A stretch of 64,000 nucleotides of DNA from Macrostomum hystrix (GCA_950097015.1 CATNEN010000024.1:1200001-1264000); one strand, 5' to 3'; counted from the first letter of the stretch, positions 47,891-62,546 are shown. Notes: generated from the letters alone by a model not told the origin. A program made the numbers and translations.

Positions 47891-49117
47891 CTCAAATTCA
47901 TGCAGTCAATGCGGTCCGCTTTCGTTTTTCATGTTCTCTCCGCGGCCCGCACGCTAATAAGTTTGCCAACCCTGTTTCACAGCATCAACCGTAAAGTGCA
48001 AGTCGTTGTATTCTCTAATCTATTCAGTTACACCATCCGCTGTATGACCGTACGCGTTGAAGTTTCAGTTTAACAACCCCATTGTCCCACAAATAATTAT
48101 TTATTGCCCCATAAAACTGGGAGAAAGGTTCAGAACTTACACAGCCAGAATAAAGTTATTTCTCGAATTAGCCACAGAAAGTTTAACGGGAGCTTATGAG
48201 CTGAAATCCCTTTGATAATTAATGCCCCAATGTGGGTTTAAGAAAATACAACCGAAGTAGTATGCAGAGTACAGTACGTGTACTCGCGGGCCTACCACCC
48301 ATTCGATATTCGAGCATGACACAGTTAAGCTGAGCAAAACGAGCTCCTTTTGAGTTTAGGCATGTGGAGCCGGCATTAATCAACTTAGTGGCTGGGGGGT
48401 GGGTGATTGAGCTGCACGCTGAGCATGCTTATGGAAACTGAAGGCTGGAGGCCTGGCATCTACACTGGGATTGGGATTGCAGGAAGACTGCATAAATATT
48501 ATAGATGTCCGGCAGTGTGCGTGCGTGTGTGTGTGTGTGTGTGCGGCCTCCTGATCGATTCGTCAGAAAAAGCCACAGACCAGCCATGATTCCCGGCTGA
48601 AAAGGCCGGGGATCGCGATTATTTTGGGATATCGCCCGAGGTTTGAGCAGTGGAGCTGGGAGCAGGCAGTGAGGGGGGACTATTTGCTAAATTGCTAGTC
48701 CGCCGCACGCAGGTGACGTCAAGTCATCGGCCAACCTGCAGGAGAGCTGAGGCCGGCTGTCAAGCCGTCTCTTTCTCTCCCCTCCTCTCTTTCAGTATCA
48801 ATAGTATACTTCCCATTGCCTATCCTAAATCCCATAGTTCTTTCCCCAGCCCAATTCACGGGCGCAGGGAGGAAGTTGGGAAATTCAGGCAGAGTTAAAG
48901 CGATCAAGGCCTGAGCCTTCTGAACAACGGCCGCCCGCTGAGTGAGCGAGTGTTCCTGACAGCCTACCACAGATCCCGCAATTCTGAGCACCAATGAGCA
49001 CTCGACGGCTCGCCTGGGTCAGTCCATTGACGCTTGAGAAAAGCTTTAGGGGATAAATACATAACCTACTCAAACTCAGCCATTGACTATCAGAAATCGG
49101 TTTGGCCGCGGCTAGAG

Positions 49118-49759
49118 ATGCCCGGTGGCTTCTCCTTCGGCAGCGCTGCCACTGGCGGCGGCGCTAGCGGCGGCGGCGGCTCCCGCCAGCAGCCAACCTA
49201 TGTCTGGGATTTGCTGCCCTACTCGCGTAGAGGCGTCGGATTCGCCGCCTCCGCTAGCAGAAGCGGTAGTCAGCAGCATGACTCCCAGCACCAGCAGCAC
49301 CAGCAGTTTCAAGACGTCGGCAGTACCTCCGCAGAGCCTGGAGCGTCAAGCTTATCAGCGGAGGCCCAAACTCACCAGCAGCAACCGCCGCCACCGCGTC
49401 CGCTGACAGAGTCGGAGGCGGCACTTCTGGAGCAGCTTTACCGGCGAAAAGTGCGAGAATCTCGCGAACGCTACGAGCTGGTGGCCGCGTTCCGTCTCCG
49501 CTCCGGTCGAGTTCACGCCTACCACGTCTACCGGACCCGCCTGCCATTTCAGCTGACTGAGCGGCGGAAGAAACTACTGCGCGACTATTACAGTCAGGGC
49601 TGCCAGGATGTGGCTCTCTACGTTAACGAGGCCGAGTTTGAGCACTACATGCCCCTCGGCGGATCGTTTAAAAGGTCCGCCGAACAGTCGGCGGACAGTC
49701 GGCGAGTCGCTCAGACTAGTAGCGTCAACGGACTCAAAGCCTTCCTTGGCTTGAGCTGA
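49118..49759 (+). CDS. Uncharacterised 213-residue protein
   Basis: Single open exon from ATG 49118 to TGA 49759. The frame is open further upstream, but an acceptor-like TTGACTATCAG ends at 49091, and the first ATG after it is in GCTAGAGATGCCC. The first half is low complexity (Gly, Ser, Gln, Pro runs with VWDLLPYSRRG embedded). The second half is a compact, charged, probably helical domain: LTESEAALLEQLYRRKVRES, then LPFQLTERRKKLLRDYYS, then DVALYVNEAEFEHYMPLGG. AATAAA at 49803-49808, some 45 bases after the stop, fits a poly(A) signal. GC content is like that of the proven exons nearby. I do not recognise the family. It could also be the last exon of a longer gene whose upstream exons lie in the array region. 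Confidence 0.6.
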   Translation: MPGGFSFGSAATGGGASGGGGSRQQPTYVWDLLPYSRRGVGFAASASRSGSQQHDSQHQQHQQFQDVGSTSAEPGASSLSAEAQTHQQQPPPPRPLTESEAALLEQLYRRKVRESRERYELVAAFRLRSGRVHAYHVYRTRLPFQLTERRKKLLRDYYSQGCQDVALYVNEAEFEHYMPLGGSFKRSAEQSADSRRVAQTSSVNGLKAFLGLS

Positions 49760-49802
49760 GTGACCAGTGGCTGCAGCCGTCTATTGGAGTTGCATGTTTT
49801 TT

Positions 49803-49808
49803 AATAAA
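49803..49808 (+). promoter_or_regulatory. Candidate poly(A) signal
   Basis: AATAAA in TTTTTTAATAAACTAATG, about 45 bases after the stop of the uncharacterised gene. A second AATAAA lies near 49978. Confidence 0.55.
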
Positions 49809-49813
49809 CTAAT

Positions 49814-51780
49814 GATGCCTTTGTAGCTTGCACAGAAGTTACTGTACGTATATTTGCTAGGGACCACGGAAAAATATGATCTAAGCTTAAGTACTTTTTT
49901 GACGTCTAGGACGTCGTTGTGTCAACTACACTTGACGCAATTTAGTCAAGCTCTTCATTCGTTAACTCGTGAGATCAAATAAAATTTGTTTTAGTGTGAT
50001 GAAGTGTACTTTCACAGATGTACTTTCTCTTTATAACTAAAGCAGCAACTTATTGTACACAATAAAAACTTGTGTGTTCTTCACACGCTTGGTTATAGTT
50101 TTGTTTCAAGTATCGCATTGTGTTAACCTAATTGAGCTAATTGTTTTTACTTAGAGTGAAAATATGTCATAAAAGGTAAAGCACGAGTATACGACTAGAT
50201 ATGCAACGTGTTGATTGACACGTAAAGAAGGTGCGTCCCATTTCCTAGGCTTTGCGCGAAAACCGGATCGATGAGGAATAATGCGTTCGTGTATAAGTAT
50301 CATCAAGCTAAGTGGATATATTGGACAAGTGAATATTTTATACGAATATATTCTCTTTTTGTATGCCAAAGATTGCAAATTAACAGATCCTCAAGCAGTC
50401 TAAATTGATCGACACGGCACTTCATGCTGCATTATCCTGTTAGGCAAAAAGGTCTATGCTAATGTGCGACATCGGAGTGTACCATTTTTTCATGCAAATA
50501 TTGCTGAATAACACCTGGGGTATATATTGTGCAATTTTTAAGAGATAAAAATGGAAAAAATGTGATATCAGAACAGTTAGCTAGCGACTTCCTCCTATTT
50601 CATAGGAAGAGGTGAAACGATCAGCCTGCAAAGCCGCTATAGAAAACAGCACCGGGGCGGCCAGGTCACCATCACCGCCGCCGCTCCTCCGTGCTCGCAG
50701 TCGCCAGCTACAGAGCCTTTGTGACGAAGATATGCTGAAGTCAGCTGCCCTCAGGAGACTTTATATATCTTAGAGGGGGTTCGGCTCAAGGGAGTTGCCT
50801 CCCCATTAATCAAAAAGCGAAAAACCAAGGAACTGGGTTAGTTTATATTTGGAAACTGAAAAGCGGAGCAATGGCAAGTGGGTAATTTAACATTATAGGA
50901 AATAAACTTTTTTTGCTATCGCACAGTCTTTGTTAAAGGCCTAGTTAATATTTTACTATGTGCTTCGGCCACTATAACAGAATGTTTATAATAAGAAGTT
51001 ATAATAAGAAGTTATAATAAGAAGTTTAATTCTACTACATAAAGATAATTTTTTTAAATAGATCCTGTTGTTTGTAAAATTTCCTAGGTTCTCCCATTGT
51101 CCTGTGTGTAAAGCTCGATCGCTCCTCACACTGCTTACAATAGTTTGAACTAATATATTATACATTGTGAATTCTACAGAAATTTGATGATGACCTATGA
51201 TAGCAAGCATGGTAATAAGCTAGTAGACCGGTTTCCAAGTACCGAGAAAGTTGGAAATTCATAACTCTGCGGGAGTGTTTTAATTCGCCGATATGGAGTC
51301 AACTTTGCGGAGCATTTATAACGAGTCTTGTATGATTAACAAAGTAGTTTCTCATAGTTGTAATTAGATGAAAAAGTTATATCAAAATATAGTTCATTAT
51401 GTCTAAAAAAGCTGAAAAAATCATTTTTAGCTGGTATTTTAGGTGAGTAAAGTAACAGAAGTCTTTCCCCATTTTTCAAAAAGTGACCAATCATTGCTTT
51501 CAACAAACACAACCTACTTCTACGAGACAAGGCTTTGTCTACAAAAGGTTTCGCAACCCGTTGCTTTCCACGTTTTGACACTTAAACTACGCAGTGCTTA
51601 TTGTCGTAGAGGCCTACCGTTTAAGCCTTCATTCTGACAGAAAAAAATCGAATCTTGCTCTTTAATATATTTTCATTATTCGATTTGAATTAAATTAAAA
51701 CGTTTTTTTTGAGAAAAGCAAGACAAAGACTTCAGCTTATTGAAATAGCTTCCACGGGGGATAATAACTGACTTATAACA
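49814..51780. other. Spacer between the uncharacterised gene and PSMC5
   Basis: AT-rich with no firm gene. One GC-rich island at about 50625-50760 looks exon-like (see findings). A 13-bp ATAATAAGAAGTT tandem (about four copies) lies near 50990-51025. Confidence 0.4.
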
Positions 51781-51788
51781 ATTTCTAG
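51780..51788 (+). promoter_or_regulatory. 3' splice acceptor six bases before the PSMC5 start
   Basis: AATTTCTAG ends at 51788 and TCACC leads straight into the ATG at 51794. It is a 5' UTR intron end or a spliced-leader acceptor. Confidence 0.45.
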
Positions 51789-51793
51789 TCACC

Positions 51794-55712
<3,919 letters not shown>

Positions 55713-56440
55713 ACGTCAGTCTCAGTGCATTCATTGTTTGGCCACTTCTTTATAATAATATTGGCCTAGATTCGTTGAATAATCAGTCTGCTTAACTCAC
55801 TGGTCTGTTATATCCTTACTCCTCATAGTTTTTTGTGTGATGTAACTTTATATATGTATAATATGGGGATAAATGTTGAAGCATAATTACGAGTATAATT
55901 GATACTAGTACAAATATGCTAAGCTAGAACTTAGCTAGAACTAAGCTAAACAAACAAGGTTAGTTTTTGTACATTTCGGTGCTAAAAAGCTTTCTTAAAC
56001 TCTTCTCTCTCTCTTACTCTCTATGTCTGCGTCTATATCAAAAGCCTTTTTTAATACTCAAGGCCTAATGTAATCAAGCGCAAAAGCCATCATTCTGATT
56101 GGTGGATAATTGCTATAGTGTTTACTAGTCTAAATCACTGGGCCTCACTTAATGAAGGGCATTTTAAAATATCCCGTCTTTATAAAGACTATTTCGTGTT
56201 CCTCGAAATATATGGCTCAATAAGCACGCTTTCTCTATGTCTGTTAGCTTAGTGTCTGTGTATTAATAAATATAGCGCAACTTATCTGTGTACTGTAAAT
56301 ATAATAGTATGTGTGACATTCATTCAGGCTGTTGTAAAACAATTTTTTATTCTCTTCGTAATTTCAGTTTTATTATCAACTTATATTTATTGGCCAATTC
56401 TTATTGGCATAATTTTTTTTACTATTCTACTTTATTTTGC

Positions 56441-56473
56441 TGCGCATTATAAACCGATAGTTTATAATGCGCA
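56441..56473. repeat. Perfect inverted repeat, 14-bp stem
   Basis: TGCGCATTATAAAC, 5-base loop CGATA, GTTTATAATGCGCA. It lies midway between two convergent 3' ends. Confidence 0.9.
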
Positions 56474-56653
56474 ATGCACCTCAAATACTGATGCTTGCGT
56501 TAAAACAACTCAATGTTTAAATTATGACTCGCGCCTATTATTTGTTTGTATGCTCTGGAGGGAAAATTAACAAATTTAAGTAAACAAAAAACAAGCCAGA
56601 AAACTTTTTTTTCTAAATAATGAAAATTAACTTCTGAAATTCAAAATTAAAGT

Positions 56654-56659
56654 TTTATT
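56654..56659 (-). promoter_or_regulatory. Candidate poly(A) signal of the kinase gene
   Basis: TTTATT on the + strand (AATAAA on the - strand), about 90 bases past the proposed kinase stop at 56750-56752. Confidence 0.45.
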
Positions 56660-56749
56660 TTCATTTAACAGCAATGTAACATAATGTGAAACGCAGAAGA
56701 TTTATCAGCAGCAAATTAATAGTAATCAAGATTCGACTATTCGTTTTTT

Positions 56750-59700
56750 TCACCAGGTCATTATTTTTAAAGGACGTCTTTGCTTCGGCGATAAGCTTCG
56801 GGATCGCCTCCTGCTATTGACGCTGTAACAATAATTTTTCACGAGTTTTTTACGTGAATGCGTTGACCGAGATGCTTAGTTTAATGCGTTATGTTAGTGT
56901 TTGAAGGGGTAGAAAGTAATGGACTGGGGCGTGAGGTGATTGTTAGAAGGGGTAGAAAGTAATGGACTGGGGCGTGAGGTGATTGTTAGAAGGGGTAGGA
57001 AGTAGTGGATTGAGACGTGAGGTGGTTGTTAGAAGGGGTAGGAAGTAGTGGATTGAGGCATGAGGTGGGTGTTAGAAGGGGTAGGAAGTAATGGCTTGAG
57101 GCGTGAGGTGGTTGTTAGAAGGGGTAGGAAGTAACTTGGCTTGAGGCGTGAGGTGGTTGTTAGAAGGGTAGGAAGTAGTGGATTGAGGCATGAGGTGGGT
57201 GTTAGAAGGAAGGAAGTAATGGCTTGAGGCGTGAGGTGGTTGTTAGAAGGGGTAGGAAGTAATGGCTTGAGGCGTGAGGTGGAAACTAAAGAAAGAAACT
57301 GGTAGAAACTAATGGAGTTAGTACTTGGTTATTATAAGCGTTAGTGTTTTGTTTTACTAGATACAAATGCATTATCGGTGACAATGACCATAGGCAGACA
57401 AAATTTCATACCTATCAATAATAAGCTCTCTGCTTAAGACCTCCTCGTGTGAGCCGCTCGCCTGCCAGCAGTGGCGGCGTCGGCGGATGTGTAAATTAGG
57501 ATCGCAGCCCAACCGCAGCTTGTACGACGAGCTGTTGTTGTATAGCCGTTTCTGCCTCATTTCGGCTTGCTGCTGCAGGAATTCCAGCCGCTTTTTGCTT
57601 AATTAATAGCGCGATTGGGATGGGCAAGTTTCGAATTTGCGTGTAATATTAGGCTAGTCTGTTAGACACAATATCATATGTTAGACACAATGTCATCTGT
57701 TAGACACAATGTTAGAAACTGTTACTTAGACTTGTAGAATTCGGTCAGGATCAAAGGTATTTAAGTGGCTGGAACTCACTGTCGCATGATGGGCAGTGGC
57801 TGGTCAGTGCCCAGATTTTTTGGGTCATCTTCTGGCGCAGAAAGCCACGGATGCTTCAACAGTTGAGCGGCGTTTGGCCTGCGTTTTTGTGTGCTTAAAT
57901 TATCGATAGTTATCACGCTTATAGACAGCAAAAACTGTTTGTCTATATATTCATAATATGCAGAATTTCCTGCCTAATGACGTTGCTAAGGTTTTTTGCG
58001 ATGGAATTACTCTTTGGAATTACTAGTTGCGATGGAACTAGAAACCAGGAGTCGCGTTGCTATGGTTACAGGGACTGAAATCCTCTAAACCATGGGAAAT
58101 TCGTTGCTATGGTTACAGTGATGGGATTCAACATAAAAATTGGAATCTCGTTGCTATGGTTACAAGGATGGGAGTTTTCTCAGAATGGGAATCCCGTTGC
58201 ATTGATAATAATAATAGTAATAACAATTCTTGCAGTAGGGCTGTGGGCAATGCCACAACAGTCGGTGACACTTGCCAGCAGAATTGCCAGCGAGGAGGCA
58301 GTTCTGCCCATCTTGCTGAGTCCTGAGCACACACGCACACAGATACCGTACTCAGGCACTCGCTCACACAGGTGTGTACATCTGCCCTGACTTTCTCATC
58401 GTCAGGCAGTGTAAACTTTGTTGTGCGTTGTAGGTTGGCCTCAAGGGCGCAAATTGCAGGACATGCCCCCAAGCCTTCTCTCCGCTGCTGCGCCCCAAAT
58501 TAATGTGGCCTCGCCGCGGAATCGAACTCAGAGATCTTGGTGCGAGAGGCAAATGCGTTAACCGCTCTGCCACTAACCCCCGTTGCTACGGTTACAGTGA
58601 TGCAAGGCATCTAAACTATGGTGTTGCTATGAGCTCACCGATCGTAATTGCTGGATAGAATGCATTTAATGAATTTTACAGCGTAGCACGAGACCGCTTG
58701 CCATTCGGGTGCCGAAAAGTCCAAAGTGAATTGCCGCCTCACAATGCACCGCACCATCTCGGAAAGGTTGGCGCCATTGAATGGGAAATCGCCCGTGAAC
58801 AGAAAGTAGATGATAACACCTGCCGCCCAACAGTCAATCAGAACCGAATACTCCTTGCTGCTGATGAGCTCCGGGCTCATGTACTCGAAGCTCCCAATCC
58901 AGGTGTTCTTTAGCGATAATGTTTTTTGTCCCGGTGGCAACTCGAATGCGTAGCCAAAGTCGCTGATCTTCAGCACCATCTCACCGCTGATGGACTGCGT
59001 GTAAATTTATGCGATGGTATATGTAGCATCTCAATCAAAATCTAACCCTCATTCTCAATCTAACCCTCATTCTCAATCTCACCCTCATTCTCAATCTCAG
59101 TCTCATTCTCAATCTCACCCTCATTCTCAATCTCAGTCTCATTCTCAATCCAAATCTAACCCTCATTCTCAATCTCACCCTCATTCTCAATCTCACCCTC
59201 ATTCTCAATCTCACCCTCATTCTCAATCTAACCCTCATTCTCAATCTGACCCTCATTCTCAATCTCACCCTCATTCTCAATCTCACCCTCATTCTCAATC
59301 TCACCCTTATTCTCAATACAAATCTAACCCTCATTCTCAATCTCACCCTCATTCTCAATCTCACCCTCATTCTCAATACAAATCTAACCCTCATTCTCAA
59401 TCTCACCCTCATTCTTAATCTCACCCTCATTCTCAATCCAAATCTAACCCTCATTCTCAATCTCACCCTCATTCTCAATCTCACCCTCATTCTCAATCTC
59501 ACCCTCATTCTCAATCTCACCCTCATTCTCAATCTCACCCTCATTCTCAATCTCACCCTCATTCTCAATCTCACCCTCATTCTCAATCTCACCCTCATTC
59601 TCAATCTCACCCTCATTCTCAATCTCACCCTCATTCTTAACCTCACCATAACTCTCGCTCTAAATCTCATTCAATGTTTTGCTTCTCCTCTCAGAGACAA

Positions 59701-61151
59701 ATTCAACCGCGAATAAAAGACAGAACAAGAACAAGTGACGAAGACACGAATCGAACAGCGCCCTCACTTCGCTCTTAACCAGCAGGTTCTCCAGCTTCAG
59801 GTCCCGGTGCACCAGCCGCATCTCGTGCAAGTAGACTAGGCCGTTGAAAAGCTGGCGAGCCGCTGATCGAATGGCCGCCTCGCCGAAGTTCGGGCTAGTC
59901 ACCAGGGCTACGCAGACGTCCAACTGGTCGGCGAATTCGAAAATCATCCGCTTAATCTCCGGCTCGTTCGAGAACACAGCTACCAGCTTGATGACATTGC
60001 GATGATCTAGACGCCGCAGGATGGCTTCCTCGTTGTAAATCAGCTGCCTCTGGTAGCTAGAGAGCACCCTGTCGTTGATCACCTGGATTTTTATTGACAC
60101 GTGTCAACAAAGCTAAGAATTTTTTATTATTACGGCAAGAGACTTAAGAAAAACGAGTGGGTGTGGGCGGAGCGGTTAATACTTCTGCCTCTCGCACCAA
60201 GGTCCTCGAGCTCGAATCCGCAGCGAGGTCACATTCATTTGGGGCGCAGCCGCTTAGAGAAGGCTTGGCGGGTTGGTTTTGCATTTACGCCTATATGAGT
60301 GCCAACATCTGAAGGCACAGTGAGGGCTTACTGCCTGATGATGAGAATCTCCGGGCAGATGTTAACACACCTGTGTTAACTTGGTGTGGACGGTGGTTGG
60401 GGGTTGGTGGTAGCGTGTTTGTAGTGGTTAGAGCATCGGACTAACGGCTTGAAGGTCGGGGGTTCTATTTCAGACTCATTTGAAACAATATTTTATTTAA
60501 CGATTTAATGATTTATGGTTTATGATTTATACTTCATTACTCTGCATTGCTTCAGTTCACCCAGCTGTTAAATGGGTAACAGCATTAGCTGGGCTAGTAA
60601 AGGGTGGGTGAGGCGTCTACCCATTGAAGTGATCGTACCAATCAAGGGCTATAAAAAAATTGAGCTGCTTGCCAGCTCTCTGAGCGCACTTTCACGGCGA
60701 AGTTCTCGCCAGTTGTACGGCTCACGCAGCGATAGACGCTGGAGTAGCTGCCACAGCCGATGACATTCTCCAGACTGTAGGCGTCCTGGAACTTGACCTC
60801 CGATTCAGCTGCAGTCATCGCCGATGCCTCCCCGACGACGTCCTCTTCCGATGTGGACGGGCCGCCAACGGCTGGAAAGCCTGCGGGAGTCTTGGAGGAT
60901 GAATTCAGTGGGCTACAACAAGGCCGGTTAGACTGGTGTGAAACTGCCGGTTCGTTTGACCGCACAGAGACCGTAGTGGTGCCCAACTGACCTTCATTAC
61001 TATTGCAGGCTCTATCTTCGTCTGAATCGTTACATATCCCGTCATCATGGCCTAGTGATGGTGGCATGCTAGCTGTCAGCTTCCTTGGTAGGGCCAACAA
61101 TTTCTGTTTACGATTGCTAATATGAGTCCAATTGAACTCGCTACTACCCAT
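56750..61151 (-). CDS. Serine/threonine protein kinase, CAMK-like
   Basis: Exons on the - strand: 61151-60690, 60082-59768, 58994-58639, 57878-57780, 57597-57412, 56813-56750. Phases 0, 0, 2, 2, 2 match throughout, giving 493 residues. The N-terminal 120 residues are disordered. The catalytic domain runs from about 121: glycine loop GCGSYSSV (132-139), VAIK-type lysine FAVK (K154), catalytic loop HRDLKLEN (246-253), DFG (271-273), and SPE in place of APE in the activation segment. The domain ends with RPNAAQLLKHPWL in exon 4. The tail (exons 5 and 6) is basic with RRRSRSLSPKQRR. All catalytic residues are intact, so it should be active. LKHPWL and the overall pattern suggest the CAMK group, but I cannot name the family. 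The last two exons rest on phase and splice sites only and are the least sure part. Introns hold a long tandem array, two SINE types and a SINE copy. Confidence 0.82.
56900..57285. repeat. About 43-bp minisatellite in kinase intron 5
   Basis: Eight to nine imperfect units with AGAAGGGGTAGGAAGTAATG and GGCTTGAGGCGTGAGGTGG. More diverged than the other arrays. Confidence 0.9.
58261..58582 (-). mobile_element. tRNA-derived SINE copy I, full length, in kinase intron 3
   Basis: Best copy. Read on the - strand it starts with the tRNA-like head: A-box region GTGGCAGAGCGGTTAACGC and B-box GAGTTCGATTCCGC, as in class II (Leu/Ser-like) tRNAs. The body (GATGTACACACCTGTGTGAG) and tail follow. Confidence 0.93.
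59036..59655. repeat. 18-bp minisatellite in kinase intron 2
   Basis: About 34 units of CACCCTCATTCTCAATCT with variants containing CAAATCTAACC. It begins about 40 bases upstream of the exon 3 acceptor region and fills most of the intron. The MRVRLR-type - strand frame is an artefact. Confidence 0.97.
60156..60383 (+). mobile_element. tRNA-derived SINE copy J in kinase intron 1
   Basis: Forward copy: head GGCGGAGCGGTTAATACTTC and GAGCTCGAATCCGC, body GGGGCGCAGCCGCTTAGAGA and TGAGAATCTCCGGGCAGATG. The 3' end is lost and a second tRNA-like element follows at once. Confidence 0.88.
60405..60640 (+). mobile_element. Second SINE family, tRNA-like head
   Basis: Head with A-box-like GTAGTGGTTAGAGCATCGG and B-box-like GGTCGGGGGTTCTATTTC, then an AT spacer, then TGCTTCAGTTCACCCAGCTG, a segment found inverted at 24330-24480. 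The head differs from the main SINE family. Confidence 0.6.
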
Positions 61152-62501
61152 TTAAAATTTGCGGCAGTTATTTTAAGCTATTAATTTTCATTCGCTGCAG
61201 TTCTGGACACAAACATATTTTTTATCTCGTGAAATTCCCATAGACGCACTTTTATAATACTATTTGCTTCGTGCATACCATGGCTGATGCATGACTGTAT
61301 TTATTTATAGAAAACAATATTATAGAGAAATTCAATTCAACAGCAGGAAGTGTATTTGCAGCATGGATGAATGAATAGAATTCTATTCATTCATCCATGA
61401 TTTGCAGCCATAAAGTGCTTTCCAATTAAACTTCACTCAGGACAAAACCTGACAATACCTTCACAGTCATTTTCATTCATCGCAGAGCCATAATATAGTG
61501 CTTATTAATCTTAAACATCTTTCCAAAAGCTTGCGCACAACTTTCTTTGAGAAGAAGAAAAAAAGGAGATACCAGTTAAGTCAAACACAACTGTGTTTGT
61601 AAGGAGTAAAGGGATTGTCGTTTGATTGGCGTAGTAGAGTTACAGCACAAGTAAAGTATATTCTCAGACCATGAGCAGAGAGCAGTAGAGGGCTTGCTAA
61701 AATTGAACACAGATAGTGTTAAAGTTTCCAGAGAGTTCTTCTTAATTGTATTTACGCTAGCCGACTGAGCTGCTAACTATTAGCAGTTGATGTTTAGATT
61801 CGGTCATGAAAATGTTGTAGATGTTCATGTTGCATATTTAGTGGCTGAAGTGCTTAGACTGAATTCAATTACAGAGTTGGATGAAAATTGTTATGAAAAA
61901 GTTAAATGGTTATTTGATGCTCTAAAAGGGTGGAATAAAAGTGTAAATTTGCACTTAATTCTTCAGTTCTGTTTTATTATTCTGGCAATTTTGCATCAGA
62001 ACAGTTTGCAAGTTCGCGATTTTTTTCTTCTGTTTTAATTATAAGCTTTACTTTATATGATTATTCACACAAAGAAATGATTTTACTTAGTGACATCATT
62101 CATATGAAAACTATTTTGGTCGTTGTACAAACGCTGTATTTGTTTTATCTATGTCGTGAGCTAAAATGTTAGGTACCGCAGAGTTTCGAATTCCCACAAT
62201 GGCTATATTTTTCCATTTCAGATTTTCGATCTGATCTGATCTGATCTATAATTTCTATACAAATCTTTTTAAACACAAAGGGACATACGTACATACTGGT
62301 ACTGTAAACTTTAAACCCTGTACTTTATATATTCATTTATATTCATAGTGAAATCCTGAATATTACTTGACTTGTAAACAGCATATACAAAAAAGTTGTT
62401 AAGCCCTCCAAAGATTGCGACTGTTAACAAATTAAAATAGTGCTGTTGTTCTGAATAAGTCAGAAAATTTTTTTACCATTTCTATTGACAAGAACATAAC
62501 C
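61152..62501. other. Divergent promoter region, kinase (-) and endophilin (+)
   Basis: No exon supported. It holds the 38-bp palindrome at 61362-61399. An 83-codon + strand frame at 61787-62038 is AT-rich and not convincing. Confidence 0.5.
61362..61399. mobile_element. 38-bp perfect palindrome with 8-bp flanking direct repeats
   Basis: CATGGATGAATGAATAGAA is followed directly by its exact reverse complement. ATTTGCAG lies immediately on both sides (61354-61361 and 61400-61407). This is the layout of a transposon reduced to two abutting 19-bp terminal repeats inside an 8-bp target duplication. Confidence 0.7.
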
Positions 62502-62546
62502 ATGTCGTTAGCAGGATTTAAGAAACAGCTCAACAAAGCTAACCAA
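62502..62546 (+). CDS. SH3GL: Endophilin A, first coding exon
   Basis: ATG at 62502 with 15 codons, MSLAGFKKQLNKANQ, then GTAAGA. This matches the conserved N-terminal amphipathic H0 helix of endophilin A (for example MSVAGLKKQ and KKQINKANQ in known members). H0 inserts into membrane and, with the BAR domain, bends it during endocytosis. The exon ends in phase 0, where known endophilins continue into the first BAR helix. No further exon is recognisable up to 64000, so the rest lies beyond the window after a long first intron. The call rests on a short but very specific motif, correct start context and a good donor. Confidence 0.8.

Larger units (their letters stand above)
42919..49091. other. 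Region dominated by related pyrimidine-rich arrays; no firm gene
   Basis: Contains three arrays sharing the core TGTCTCAT (43375-44440, 45355-46250, 47760-47890). Between them lie a few possible exons: 45052-45150 after TTGCCGTAG, 45225-45270 bounded by TCAG and GTAAGC, and 47915 onward after AAATTCATGCAG. More than one phase chain closes and none gives a recognisable protein, so no gene is called. Confidence 0.4.
55713..56749. other. Convergent spacer between PSMC5 and the kinase gene
   Basis: AT-rich 3' regions of both genes. It holds a perfect 14-bp stem, 5-base loop hairpin at 56441-56473 and poly(A) signals: AATAAA near 56263 (+ strand) and TTTATT at 56654-56659 (that is AATAAA, - strand). 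An 85-codon + strand frame at 56313-56570 is AT-rich and overlaps the hairpin. I do not call it a gene. Confidence 0.5.

Noticed and set aside
56313-56570. 85-codon hydrophobic + strand frame as a small membrane protein
   Set aside because: AT-rich, overlaps a hairpin and lies in a 3' spacer. Hydrophobic frames are expected by chance in T-rich DNA.
59035-59670. Arg/Met-rich - strand frame as a protamine-like protein
   Set aside because: It is the 18-bp intronic repeat of the kinase gene read in one frame.
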